Origin: JBDTGE01 sp050742975
GTDB lineage: Bacteria; Actinomycetota; Actinomycetes; Mycobacteriales; Jatrophihabitantaceae
Assembly (NCBI GenBank): GCA_050742975.1
Contig: JBOGDQ010000199.1
Coordinates: 1 to 5,588 of the forward strand
Direction: 5' to 3'
DNA length: 5,588 nucleotides
Under the pieces are notes generated by a model that saw only the letters and a list, made by a program, of their open reading frames with translations, ran no database searches and was not told the origin of the DNA. This document shows, one piece after another, positions 1 to 5,588 of the stretch. The position numbers and the translations under genes were made by a program. Position 1 is the stretch's first letter. Every line of letters begins with the position of its first letter.

Positions 1-218
1 GCGAGCGCGGCCGCGTCGGGCAGCTGCGCGTCGAGGGCCGCCAGCGCGAGGCAGCCCCACTCGGCGGGCAGGTCCGCCGCGACGCGGTCGGCGGGGACGT
101 AGACGGTATGCACCGGCTGCCGGCTGCCGCTGTCGCCCGGGTAGGCGGCGGCGAGCTGCGCGTCGACGTGGGCGAGCGACGCGTCCAGGCGCGCGTACGC
201 GCTGTCGTCGAGCGCCAC
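1..218 (-). CDS. DUF6986-type aldolase/citrate-lyase-like protein, N-terminal part (runs off left edge)
   Basis: Reading the minus strand from a GTG at 218-216 gives 72 open codons, beginning VALDDSAYARLDASLAHVDA and containing QPVHTVYVPADRV at about residues 34-46. From memory, this N-terminus, with its PVHTVYVPADR block, matches actinobacterial proteins called DUF6986, 'aldolase' or, probably wrongly, 'phosphoenolpyruvate kinase'. They are thought to have an HpcH/HpaI (CitE-like) barrel. No catalytic residues lie in the visible part, so the function is not established. The GTG is one base after the TGA of malate synthase (TGA-C-GTG). No clear Shine-Dalgarno sequence precedes it, so translation is probably coupled to aceB in one transcript. 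I recall the same pairing with malate synthase in other actinomycetes, which suggests a role near glyoxylate metabolism (inference). The C-terminal end is outside the window. I am sure this is coding, and moderately sure of the family. Confidence 0.68.
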   Translation of the reverse strand, partial: MALDDSAYARLDASLAHVDAQLAAAYPGDSGSRQPVHTVYVPADRVAADLPAEWGCLALAALDAQLPDAAAL

Positions 219-219
219 G

Positions 220-1812
220 TCAGTCCAGCAGCTCGTAGGCGACGACGGTCAGGAAGTCGACGTAGTCGTCGTCGAGCGCGACCCGCTCGAACAGCTGGCG
301 CGCCCGTCCGTAGTGCCCGTCCGGGTCGCCGAGCGTGCCACGGATAGCGTCGAGCTCTTCGGCAGCGATCGCGCGAACCAGGTCGCGGTCGACCGTCTCG
401 CCGGTGTCGAGGACGACATGGTTGTGCACCCACTGCCAGACCTGGGACCGGGCGATCTCGGCGGTGGCGGCGTCCTCCATCAGATTGAAGATCGCGACCG
501 CACCGTTGCCGCCGAGCCACTCACCCAGATAGCGGAGCGCGACCGCGATGTCGCCCCGCAGCCCGTCCTTGGTAACGGTGCCCGGCGTGGCAGCGATGTC
601 CAGCAGCTGGTCGGCCGTGACGTCCACGCGCTCGCGGCGGCGGTCGAGCTGGTTCGGCCGGTCCCCGAGAACTGCGTCGAACTCAGCACGGCACACCGGG
701 ACGAGGTCCGGGTGCGCGACCCACGATCCGTCGAAGCCGTCGCCGGCCTCGCGCTCCTTGTCCTGGCGCACCTTCGCCAGCGCGGTCTCGTTCACCGCGG
801 CGTCGCGGCGGCTGGGGATGAACGCGGCCATCCCGCCGATCGCGAACGCGCCGCGGCGGTGACAGGTCGTCACCAGCAGCTCGGTGTAGGCGCGCATGAA
901 CGGCGCGGTCATGGTGACCTGGTTGCGGTCGGGCAGCACGAACCCCGCACCCTGCGTACGGAAGTTCTTGATCATGCTGAACAGGAAGTCCCAGCGACCG
1001 GCGTTGAGCCCGGACGCGTGGGTGCGCAGCTCGTGGAGGATCTCCTCCATCTCGAACGCGGCCGGGATCGTCTCGATCAGGACGGTCGCGCGGACCGTGC
1101 CCGGTGCGATGCCGAGCGTCGACTCGGCATGGTCGAAGACGTCGTTCCAGAGGCGCGCCTCCAGATGGCTCTCCATCTTGGGCAGGTAGAAGTACGGCCC
1201 GCTGCCCCGCTCGACCAGCTCGCGCGCGTTGTGGAAGAAGTAGAGGCCGAAGTCGACGAGAGCACCCACCGCCGCGCGGCCGTCGACCTGCACGTGCCGC
1301 TCGTCGAGGTGCCAGCCCCGCGGGCGCATGACGATCGCGGCCAGCGGCGCGTCGGCCCGCAGCTCGTACGCCTTGCCCTCAGGCGAGGTGAACCGCAGCT
1401 CGCGGCGGACGGCGTCGCGCAGCACCAGCTGCCCGTCGACCACGTTCGTCCAGTGCGGGGTGTTGGCGTCCTCGAGGTCGGCCAGCCACACCTTCGCGCC
1501 CGAGTTCAGCGCGTTGATCGCCATCTTGGCCTCGGTCGGTCCGGTGATCTCGACCCGCCGGTCCACCAGGTCTGCGGGCGCGGTGGCCACCGACCAGTCG
1601 CCCGCGCGCACGTCGGCCGTCGCGTCGAGGAAGTCCAGCCGCCCGGTGCGGGCCGTGTCCGCGTACCGCTCCTGCCGGCGCGCGAGCAACTCGTCGCGCC
1701 GCGGGCCGAACCGGCGCTGCAGGTCGGCGACGAACGCCAGCGCCTCCGGCGTCAGAACCTCGCCGGCCCGGGGAATCGTGGATGGTGCCGTCACGAGCGC
1801 CGGGTCGGTCAC
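220..1812 (-). CDS. aceB: Malate synthase A
   Basis: A complete 530-residue protein that condenses glyoxylate with acetyl-CoA to form malate in the cytoplasm. It serves the glyoxylate bypass or, as the neighbours suggest here, the disposal of glyoxylate from purine breakdown. The length fits the A-type enzyme (about 530) and not the longer G-type (about 720). Visible family motifs are MRPRGWH (residues 162-168, with the glyoxylate-binding Arg), PKMESHLEARLWNDVF (211-226), the malate synthase signature ASGLNAGRWDFLFS (266-279), MTAPFMRAYTELL (301-313), GSWVAHPDLVPV (362-373) and NLMEDAATAEIARSQVWQW (443-461). Asp447 in the last motif corresponds to the catalytic base of the E. coli enzyme. The GTG start at 1812-1810 is chosen because AGAGGA lies 8 bases upstream. 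The downstream DUF6986 gene follows after one base. The gene is divergent from the IclR-type regulator across 113 bp. No broken or missing motif is seen. Confidence 0.97.
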   Translation of the reverse strand: MTDPALVTAPSTIPRAGEVLTPEALAFVADLQRRFGPRRDELLARRQERYADTARTGRLDFLDATADVRAGDWSVATAPADLVDRRVEITGPTEAKMAINALNSGAKVWLADLEDANTPHWTNVVDGQLVLRDAVRRELRFTSPEGKAYELRADAPLAAIVMRPRGWHLDERHVQVDGRAAVGALVDFGLYFFHNARELVERGSGPYFYLPKMESHLEARLWNDVFDHAESTLGIAPGTVRATVLIETIPAAFEMEEILHELRTHASGLNAGRWDFLFSMIKNFRTQGAGFVLPDRNQVTMTAPFMRAYTELLVTTCHRRGAFAIGGMAAFIPSRRDAAVNETALAKVRQDKEREAGDGFDGSWVAHPDLVPVCRAEFDAVLGDRPNQLDRRRERVDVTADQLLDIAATPGTVTKDGLRGDIAVALRYLGEWLGGNGAVAIFNLMEDAATAEIARSQVWQWVHNHVVLDTGETVDRDLVRAIAAEELDAIRGTLGDPDGHYGRARQLFERVALDDDYVDFLTVVAYELLD

Positions 1813-1820
1813 GATCGTCG

Positions 1821-1826
1821 TCCTCT
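1821..1826 (-). promoter_or_regulatory. Ribosome binding site of aceB
   Basis: The minus strand reads AGAGGA at 1826-1821, 8 bases before the GTG at 1812-1810. It is the best Shine-Dalgarno match upstream of the gene and supports the GTG as the true start of malate synthase. Confidence 0.7.
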
Positions 1827-1849
1827 CGTCGGTTCCGCGCGTCGAGTCG

Positions 1850-1881
1850 CTATTCTGTCATGCGAATAGTAGATTTTGAAT
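1850..1881. promoter_or_regulatory. AT-rich core of divergent promoter with inverted repeat, probable IclR-type operator
   Basis: Only 10 of these 32 bases are G or C, far below the surrounding DNA. The stretch holds a perfect inverted repeat, CTATTC (1850-1855) and GAATAG (1864-1869), separated by 8 bases. A third GAAT lies at 1878-1881, in direct orientation to 1864-1867 and 14 bases on. It lies between the start of aceB (1812) and that of the regulator (1926), where a divergent promoter and an autoregulatory site would be expected. IclR-family proteins commonly bind imperfect AT-rich palindromes in such intervals (established knowledge). Possible promoter hexamers are weak and I assign none: TAGATT at 1870-1875 on the plus strand, and ATGACA at 1861-1856 and TACTAT at 1871-1866 on the minus strand. 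The repeat and composition are seen directly. The role as operator is inferred. Confidence 0.5.
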
Positions 1882-1914
1882 GCCGGAAGCCCCGCACCGG
1901 AGTCGGAAAGCGTC

Positions 1915-1922
1915 GAGGAGGG
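1915..1922 (+). promoter_or_regulatory. Ribosome binding site of the IclR-type regulator
   Basis: GAGGAGGG at 1915-1922 contains a full AGGAGG (1916-1921), with 4 bases before the ATG at 1926. It decides the start: the in-frame GTG at 1782 and ATG at 1860 lack such a site, and the ATG at 1860 lies inside the inverted repeat. Confidence 0.82.
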
Positions 1923-1925
1923 CCG

Positions 1926-2723
1926 ATGGCTCGCAAGGCAGCGGTCGCGACGGTGGCCGACGAGCGCGCTCCGGCCGGTGGCGTGCAGTCGATCGAGCGC
2001 GCGTTCGACCTGCTGGAACTGCTCGCCGACGCCGGTGGGACCCTCGGGCTGTCCGAGCTGTCGGCCCAGTCGGGACTGCCGCTGCCGACCATCCACCGGC
2101 TGATGCGCACGCTGGTGAACCGCGGCTACGTGCGGCAGGAGGCCTCGCGCCGGTACACGCTGGGCTCGCGGCTGATCCGCCTCGGCGAAACGTCCAGCCG
2201 GCTGCTCGGCGCGTGGCTGCGCCCCCACCTGGTCGAGCTGGTCAAGCTCACCGGCGAGACGGCCAACCTGGCCATGCTCGACGGCGACGAGGTGGTCTAC
2301 ATCGCCCAGGCCCCGAGCCCGCACCAGATGCGCATGTTCACCGAGCCCGGGCGGCGGGTCCGGCCGCACTGCACGGCGGTCGGCAAGGCCCTGCTCGCCC
2401 AGTTGCCGCCCGAGACGGCGCGGGCGATCGTGGAGCGGACCGGAATGCCGGCCATCACGCCGACGACGATCACCGACCCCGGCCTCCTGCTCGCGCACCT
2501 GGAGGTGATCCGCAAGCGCGGCTACGCCATCGACGAGGGCGAGCAGGAGGTCGGCGTGCGCTGCTTCGCGGCGGCCGTCCCCGACGCGCCGGCCCGACTG
2601 GCCATCTCCGTGTCCGGACCGCAGGCGCGCATGACCGAGGCGGCCGAGCAGCGGATCACGCCCGCGCTGAACCGCGTCGCGCGCGAGATCGCGGCGAGCA
2701 TCGCGGCCGAGAGTCCGGGCTGA
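1926..2723 (+). CDS. IclR-family transcriptional regulator, probably for allantoin/glyoxylate genes
   Basis: A complete 265-residue protein of normal IclR-family length. Residues 20-80 form the winged helix-turn-helix domain: VQSIERAFDLLELL opens it, TLGLSELSAQSG then LPLPTIHRLMRTLVNRGYV form the helix-turn-helix with the recognition helix at about 53-64, and RRYTLGSRLIRLGE forms the wing and linker. The C-terminal effector domain (about 95-262) shows VVYIAQAP (123-130), the conserved HCTAVGKALLA (148-158), RGYAIDEGEQEVGVRCFAAAV (198-218) and LAISVSGP (225-232), all family landmarks around the small-acid binding pocket. It is a cytoplasmic DNA-binding protein. It is divergent from malate synthase and convergent with the xanthine dehydrogenase genes, so it likely controls aceB and itself through the inverted repeat at 1850-1869. 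AllR-type IclR proteins of Streptomyces and E. coli control allantoin and glyoxylate genes. The same role, with glyoxylate or a ureide as effector, is inferred from context and not proven by the sequence. Confidence 0.93.
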   Translation: MARKAAVATVADERAPAGGVQSIERAFDLLELLADAGGTLGLSELSAQSGLPLPTIHRLMRTLVNRGYVRQEASRRYTLGSRLIRLGETSSRLLGAWLRPHLVELVKLTGETANLAMLDGDEVVYIAQAPSPHQMRMFTEPGRRVRPHCTAVGKALLAQLPPETARAIVERTGMPAITPTTITDPGLLLAHLEVIRKRGYAIDEGEQEVGVRCFAAAVPDAPARLAISVSGPQARMTEAAEQRITPALNRVAREIAASIAAESPG

Positions 2724-2773
2724 GACGCCCGCCGCCGACCACGATGCCCGCACCACGATCACGTTCCGGTGAT
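2716..2773. other. Convergent gap between regulator and dehydrogenase genes, with two weak hairpins
   Basis: The two convergent genes are separated by only 35 bases (2724-2758). A 5-bp stem, CGGGC (2716-2720) with GCCCG (2727-2731) and a 6-base loop, spans the regulator's stop codon. A second, ATCAC (2758-2762) with GTGAT (2769-2773), spans the dehydrogenase stop. The 8-base word ACCACGAT occurs at 2738-2745 and again at 2752-2759. Neither hairpin has a T-tract, and both stems are short, so they are not convincing intrinsic terminators. I record the structure without assigning a function. Confidence 0.25.
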
Positions 2774-5113
2774 GTGCTCCGGCTGGACCGGAACCCTGGT
2801 CAGCGGGCGCCCGGTCGCGGCACGAAGCGCTGACACGACCGCGGGCGTCGAGGAGATCGTCGGCGGCTCGCCCACCCCGCGCAGCCCGTACGGCGCGGTC
2901 GGGTCACCGAGTTCGAGCACCTGCACCTGCATCGGTGGCGTGTCCAGGATCGTCGGGATCAGGTAGTCGGTGAACGACGGGTTCCGGATCAGGCCGTCGC
3001 GCACCTGGATCTCCTCCATCAGCGCCAGCCCGAGTCCCTGCGTCGTGCCACCCTGGATCTGACCGACGACCGACAGCGGATTGAGCGCCTTGCCGACGTC
3101 CTGAGCCGTCGTCACCTCCACCAGCCGCACCAGGCCGAGTTCGACGTCCACGTCGGCGACCACCCGGTGCGCGGCGAACGCGAACTGCAGGTGCGCGTCG
3201 CCCTGGCCGATGTCACCGTCACCGCCGTGGTCGCGGCTCAGCGGGACCGTCGGGCGGTGGTGGAACTCGCGGGTCTGCTCGGCCGCCTCGTCACCCAGGA
3301 CGTCGGCCAGCGCGGCGAGCACACTGCCGTCGCCTGCGATCAGCTTCCCGTCCTGCAGGCTCGCACCGGTGACGTCGACCCCGAGGCGGGCCGCCGCGAG
3401 CGCGAGGACCTGCTCTCGGACGGCCTCGCAGGCCGCCTTGACAGCGCCCCCGGTGCAGTACGTCTGGCGGGACGCGGACGTCGACCCCGCGCTGCCGACA
3501 CTCGTGTCCGACGGATGGTTGATCACCCGCTCGACGCCGAGCTCGGTGCGGGCGATCTGCGCCATCACGGTCACCAGGCCCTGGCCGACCTCGGCCGCGG
3601 CAGTGTGCACCGTGGCGCTCAGCTCTCCGCCGACGACCTCCAACCGCACGCGTGCCGTCGAGTAGTCGTCGAAGCCCTCGGAGTAGCCGACGTTCTTGAA
3701 GCCGACCGCGTAACCGACACCGCGCCGCACGCCCTCGCCGTGCGTGGTGTTCGAGACCCCGCCGGGCATGGTGCGCACGTCGAAGCGGTCGGACCGGGCA
3801 GCCGCGGGCAGCGGCGCCTCGCGCACCCGGCGCAGGATCTCGGCGACCGGCGCCGCCCCCTCGACCACCTGGCCGGTCGGCATCAGCGAGCCCTCGTGCA
3901 TCGCGTTGCGGATCCGCAGCTCGACCGGGTCCATGTCCAGCGCCGCGGCAAGCTTGTCCATCTGCGACTCGTGCCCGAAGCAGACCTGGACGGCACCGAA
4001 GCCGCGCATGGCACCGCACGGCGGGTTGTTCGTGTACAGCACGTAGCCGTCGATCAGCACGTTGTCGCACCCGTACGGCCCCACCGCGAAGCTCGCCGCG
4101 TTGGACACCACCGCGGGCGAGCTCGACGCGTACGCGCCGCCGTCCAGGACGACCTCGGCCTTGACGTAGACGAGCGTGCCGTCGCGGCGCGCGCCGTGCT
4201 CGAACCGCATCCGCGCGGGATGCCGGTGGACGTGCCCGTAGAAGGACTCCTCGCGCGAGTAGACCATCTTCACCGGACGGTTGGTGCGCAGCGCGAGCAG
4301 GCATGCGTGGATCTGCATCGACACGTCCTCGCGTGCCCCGAACGCGCCACCTACGCCGGCCAGCGACAGCCGAACCTTGTCGACCGGCAGAGCGAGCGAC
4401 TCGGCCACCTGACGCTGGTCGACGTGCAGCCACTGCGTCGCGATGTACAGGTCGACGCCGCCGTCCTCGGCCGGCACGGCCAGGCCGGACTCGGGGCCGA
4501 GGAAGGCCTGGTCCTGCATGCCGACCTCGTACTCGCCGGTGACCACGACGTCGGCCGGCAGCGTGACGTCGCCGCGCCGCACCCGCAGGTGCCGCAGGAT
4601 GTTCCCACCGCCGGGGTACTCGTGCTGGGTGGGCTGCTCGTGCACCAGCGGCGAGTCCGGCGACATGGCCGCGCGGGTGTCGGTGATCGGGTCGAGCACC
4701 TCGTAGTCGACCTCGATCAGTGCCGCGGCGCGGCGGGCCGTCTCGGGATGATCCGCGGCGACGATCGCGACCGGCTCGCCGATGTAGCGGATCTGATCGA
4801 TCGCCAGCACCGGCTGGTCGGCGATCTCCAGGCCGTACGTCTTGCTGCCGGGGACGTCCTCGTGGGTGAGCACGGCGGTCACGCCGGCCAGCGCGAGGGC
4901 CGCACCGATGTCGACGCTGCGGATGCGCGCGCGCGGGTGCGGGCTGCGCAGCGTGGCACCCCACAGCATGTCGTCCATCCACAGGTCCGACGAGTACGCG
5001 AAGTCGCCGGTGACCTTGGGGACGCCGTCCGGCCGCAGCGGCGACTCGCCGACCCCTCCCCGCACGGTCGTTGTGTCCGTGCGAGGCTGCCGCGTGGGCA
5101 GCGCCCGCGTCAT
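2759..5113 (-). CDS. pucD: Xanthine dehydrogenase, molybdopterin-binding large subunit
   Basis: A 784-residue catalytic subunit of the molybdenum hydroxylase family. It oxidises hypoxanthine and xanthine to urate in the cytoplasm, passing electrons through the [2Fe-2S] subunit and normally an FAD subunit. The small N-terminal domain (about 24-147, with GDFAYSSDLWMDDMLWGATLRSPHPRA cut as GDFAYSSD and LWGATLRSPHP) is followed by the cofactor-binding domains: ATQWLH (225-230), GVGGAFGARED (253-263), GAMRGFGAVQ (367-376), AAEVGQGLVT (506-515), GQIQGGTTQGLG (684-695) and LRGVGEPP (744-751). Glu262, Arg370 and Glu749 align with bovine xanthine oxidase Glu802, Arg880 and Glu1261. The first two bind purines and are Val and Met in aldehyde oxidases, so a purine substrate is favoured over an aldehyde or CO. 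The active-site loop lacks the cysteine loop of CO dehydrogenases. The ATG at 5113-5111 is chosen because it overlaps the upstream stop as ATGA and opens just before the domain. A longer in-frame extension to 5551 only shadows the small subunit. Other purine or heterocycle hydroxylases of this family remain possible. Confidence 0.9.
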   Translation of the reverse strand: MTRALPTRQPRTDTTTVRGGVGESPLRPDGVPKVTGDFAYSSDLWMDDMLWGATLRSPHPRARIRSVDIGAALALAGVTAVLTHEDVPGSKTYGLEIADQPVLAIDQIRYIGEPVAIVAADHPETARRAAALIEVDYEVLDPITDTRAAMSPDSPLVHEQPTQHEYPGGGNILRHLRVRRGDVTLPADVVVTGEYEVGMQDQAFLGPESGLAVPAEDGGVDLYIATQWLHVDQRQVAESLALPVDKVRLSLAGVGGAFGAREDVSMQIHACLLALRTNRPVKMVYSREESFYGHVHRHPARMRFEHGARRDGTLVYVKAEVVLDGGAYASSSPAVVSNAASFAVGPYGCDNVLIDGYVLYTNNPPCGAMRGFGAVQVCFGHESQMDKLAAALDMDPVELRIRNAMHEGSLMPTGQVVEGAAPVAEILRRVREAPLPAAARSDRFDVRTMPGGVSNTTHGEGVRRGVGYAVGFKNVGYSEGFDDYSTARVRLEVVGGELSATVHTAAAEVGQGLVTVMAQIARTELGVERVINHPSDTSVGSAGSTSASRQTYCTGGAVKAACEAVREQVLALAAARLGVDVTGASLQDGKLIAGDGSVLAALADVLGDEAAEQTREFHHRPTVPLSRDHGGDGDIGQGDAHLQFAFAAHRVVADVDVELGLVRLVEVTTAQDVGKALNPLSVVGQIQGGTTQGLGLALMEEIQVRDGLIRNPSFTDYLIPTILDTPPMQVQVLELGDPTAPYGLRGVGEPPTISSTPAVVSALRAATGRPLTRVPVQPEHITGT

Positions 5114-5588
5114 GCCCGCACCCCGTCGGTCGCGTCGCCGGCGTGCCGGGATGCCGCGAGGCGGACGGCGTCGAGGATCTTCTCGTAGCCGGTGCAGCGA
5201 CACAGGTTTCCCGCCAGCGCCTCCCTGATCTCCGGGTCGGACGGGCGCGGGTTGCGGGCGAGCAGGTCGTCGGTGGCGACGATCAGGCCCGGCGTGCAGA
5301 AGCCGCACTGCACCGCGCCGGCGTCGACGAACGACTGCTGCACCGGGTGCAGCCCGTCGGGCTCGGCCAGCCCCTCTACGGTGCGGACCTGGCGGCCCTG
5401 GGCCTGCGGCGCCGCGACCAGGCACGCGCACACCAGCGTCCCGTCCAGGTACACCGAGCACGAGCCGCACTCGCCCTGCTCGCAGGCATTCTTCGTGCCC
5501 GGCAGGCCGAGCCGCTCGCGCAGGACGTACAGCAGGCTCTCCCCCGGCCACACGTCGTCGGCGTGCTGCACCGTGCCGTTGACCTCGA
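5110..5588 (-). CDS. pucE: Xanthine dehydrogenase, [2Fe-2S] small subunit (5' end cut by window edge)
   Basis: 158 full codons are visible, ending at a TGA at 5112-5110. The protein carries electrons from the molybdenum centre through two [2Fe-2S] clusters. Numbering from the first visible codon, the plant-ferredoxin-like N-terminal domain has Cys35, Cys40, Cys43 (in NACEQGECGSCSVYLDG) and Cys55. The C-terminal helical [2Fe-2S] domain has Cys94 and Cys97 (CGFCTPG) plus Cys129 and Cys131 (NLCRCTGYEKILDAV), so all eight ligands are present. A GTG at 5571 could be read as a start, but the frame stays open to the edge. The codons before it read EVNGT, matching the first strand (xVNG) of this family, so the true start is a few codons past 5588. 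The stop overlaps the large-subunit ATG by four bases, implying one operon with coupled translation. The FAD subunit is not in the window and is expected further upstream. The same fold serves other molybdenum hydroxylases, so the substrate is inferred from the large subunit. Confidence 0.93.
   Translation of the reverse strand, partial: EVNGTVQHADDVWPGESLLYVLRERLGLPGTKNACEQGECGSCSVYLDGTLVCACLVAAPQAQGRQVRTVEGLAEPDGLHPVQQSFVDAGAVQCGFCTPGLIVATDDLLARNPRPSDPEIREALAGNLCRCTGYEKILDAVRLAASRHAGDATDGVRA

Noticed and set aside
313..1869. 518-codon open frame on the plus strand opposite malate synthase
   Set aside because: It is antisense to a clear malate synthase, has an Arg/Val/Gly-rich composition without domains, and is the usual shadow of GC-rich third positions.
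1782..1925. N-terminal extension of the regulator from a GTG at 1782 or an ATG at 1860
   Set aside because: The extension is Arg/Ser-rich, overlaps the aceB start and the inverted repeat, and is not typical of the family. AGGAGG sits just before the ATG at 1926.
1809..2762. 317-codon minus-strand frame opposite the regulator and a 317-codon plus-strand frame at 1880-2833
   Set aside because: Both are shadows of the IclR-family gene, which has a strong ribosome binding site and intact family motifs.
2716..2773. Bidirectional intrinsic terminator between the convergent genes
   Set aside because: The stems are only 5 bp and there is no T-tract. Such short inverted repeats arise by chance in GC-rich DNA, so I list the region only as a low-confidence note.
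3291..4982. 563-codon minus-strand frame inside the large dehydrogenase gene, and the possibility of a frameshifted second copy
   Set aside because: It is extremely Arg/Gly/Ala-rich and out of frame with an intact gene. The true frame is continuous over 784 residues, so there is no frameshift.
3167..5188. 673-codon open frame on the plus strand opposite the large dehydrogenase subunit
   Set aside because: It shows no recognisable domain and an His/Arg/Val/Asp-rich sequence. The opposite strand carries every molybdenum hydroxylase motif in frame.
5114..5551. N-terminal extension of the large subunit into the small-subunit gene (a fusion protein)
   Set aside because: The extra sequence is the small-subunit DNA read out of frame, with no [2Fe-2S] motif, so it is not a fusion.
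1..5588. CRISPR array, tRNA or rRNA gene, insertion sequence or prophage remnant
   Set aside because: I saw no spaced direct repeats, transposase, integrase, terminal repeats or tRNA-like cloverleaf. The window is nearly filled by ordinary metabolic genes.

Overview
The window is GC-rich DNA with GTG starts and long open shadow frames on the non-coding strands. Together with the protein sequences, this points to a high-GC actinobacterium of the Streptomyces, Pseudonocardia or Amycolatopsis type. The genus cannot be fixed from this window. Coding density is very high. The only gap of any size is the 113-bp divergent region between the malate synthase gene and the regulator gene, and no gene-free stretch reaches 300 bases.

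Layout from left to right: (1) 1-218, minus strand, the N-terminal 72 codons of a probable DUF6986 (aldolase/citrate-lyase-like) protein that runs off the left edge. (2) 220-1812, minus, a complete malate synthase A (aceB), whose stop lies one base before the GTG of gene 1. (3) 1813-1925, a divergent control region with an AT-rich core and a perfect 6-bp inverted repeat. (4) 1926-2723, plus, an IclR-family regulator of 265 residues. (5) 2759-5113, minus, the large molybdenum-cofactor subunit of a xanthine dehydrogenase, convergent with the regulator. (6) 5110-5588, minus, the small [2Fe-2S] subunit of the same enzyme, joined to gene 5 by an ATGA overlap and cut by the right edge.

The genes fit one catabolic theme. 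Xanthine dehydrogenase oxidises hypoxanthine and xanthine to urate. Further steps, not in this window, take urate through allantoin to glyoxylate. Malate synthase condenses glyoxylate with acetyl-CoA to give malate. The IclR-type regulator sits between the first and last steps and resembles the AllR-type regulators that control allantoin and glyoxylate genes. The FAD subunit expected for this dehydrogenase type is not visible and probably lies beyond the right edge.

I do not see a new defence, mobile or RNA system here. The least understood element is the DUF6986 gene placed directly behind aceB. The most testable new item is the putative operator at 1850-1869.
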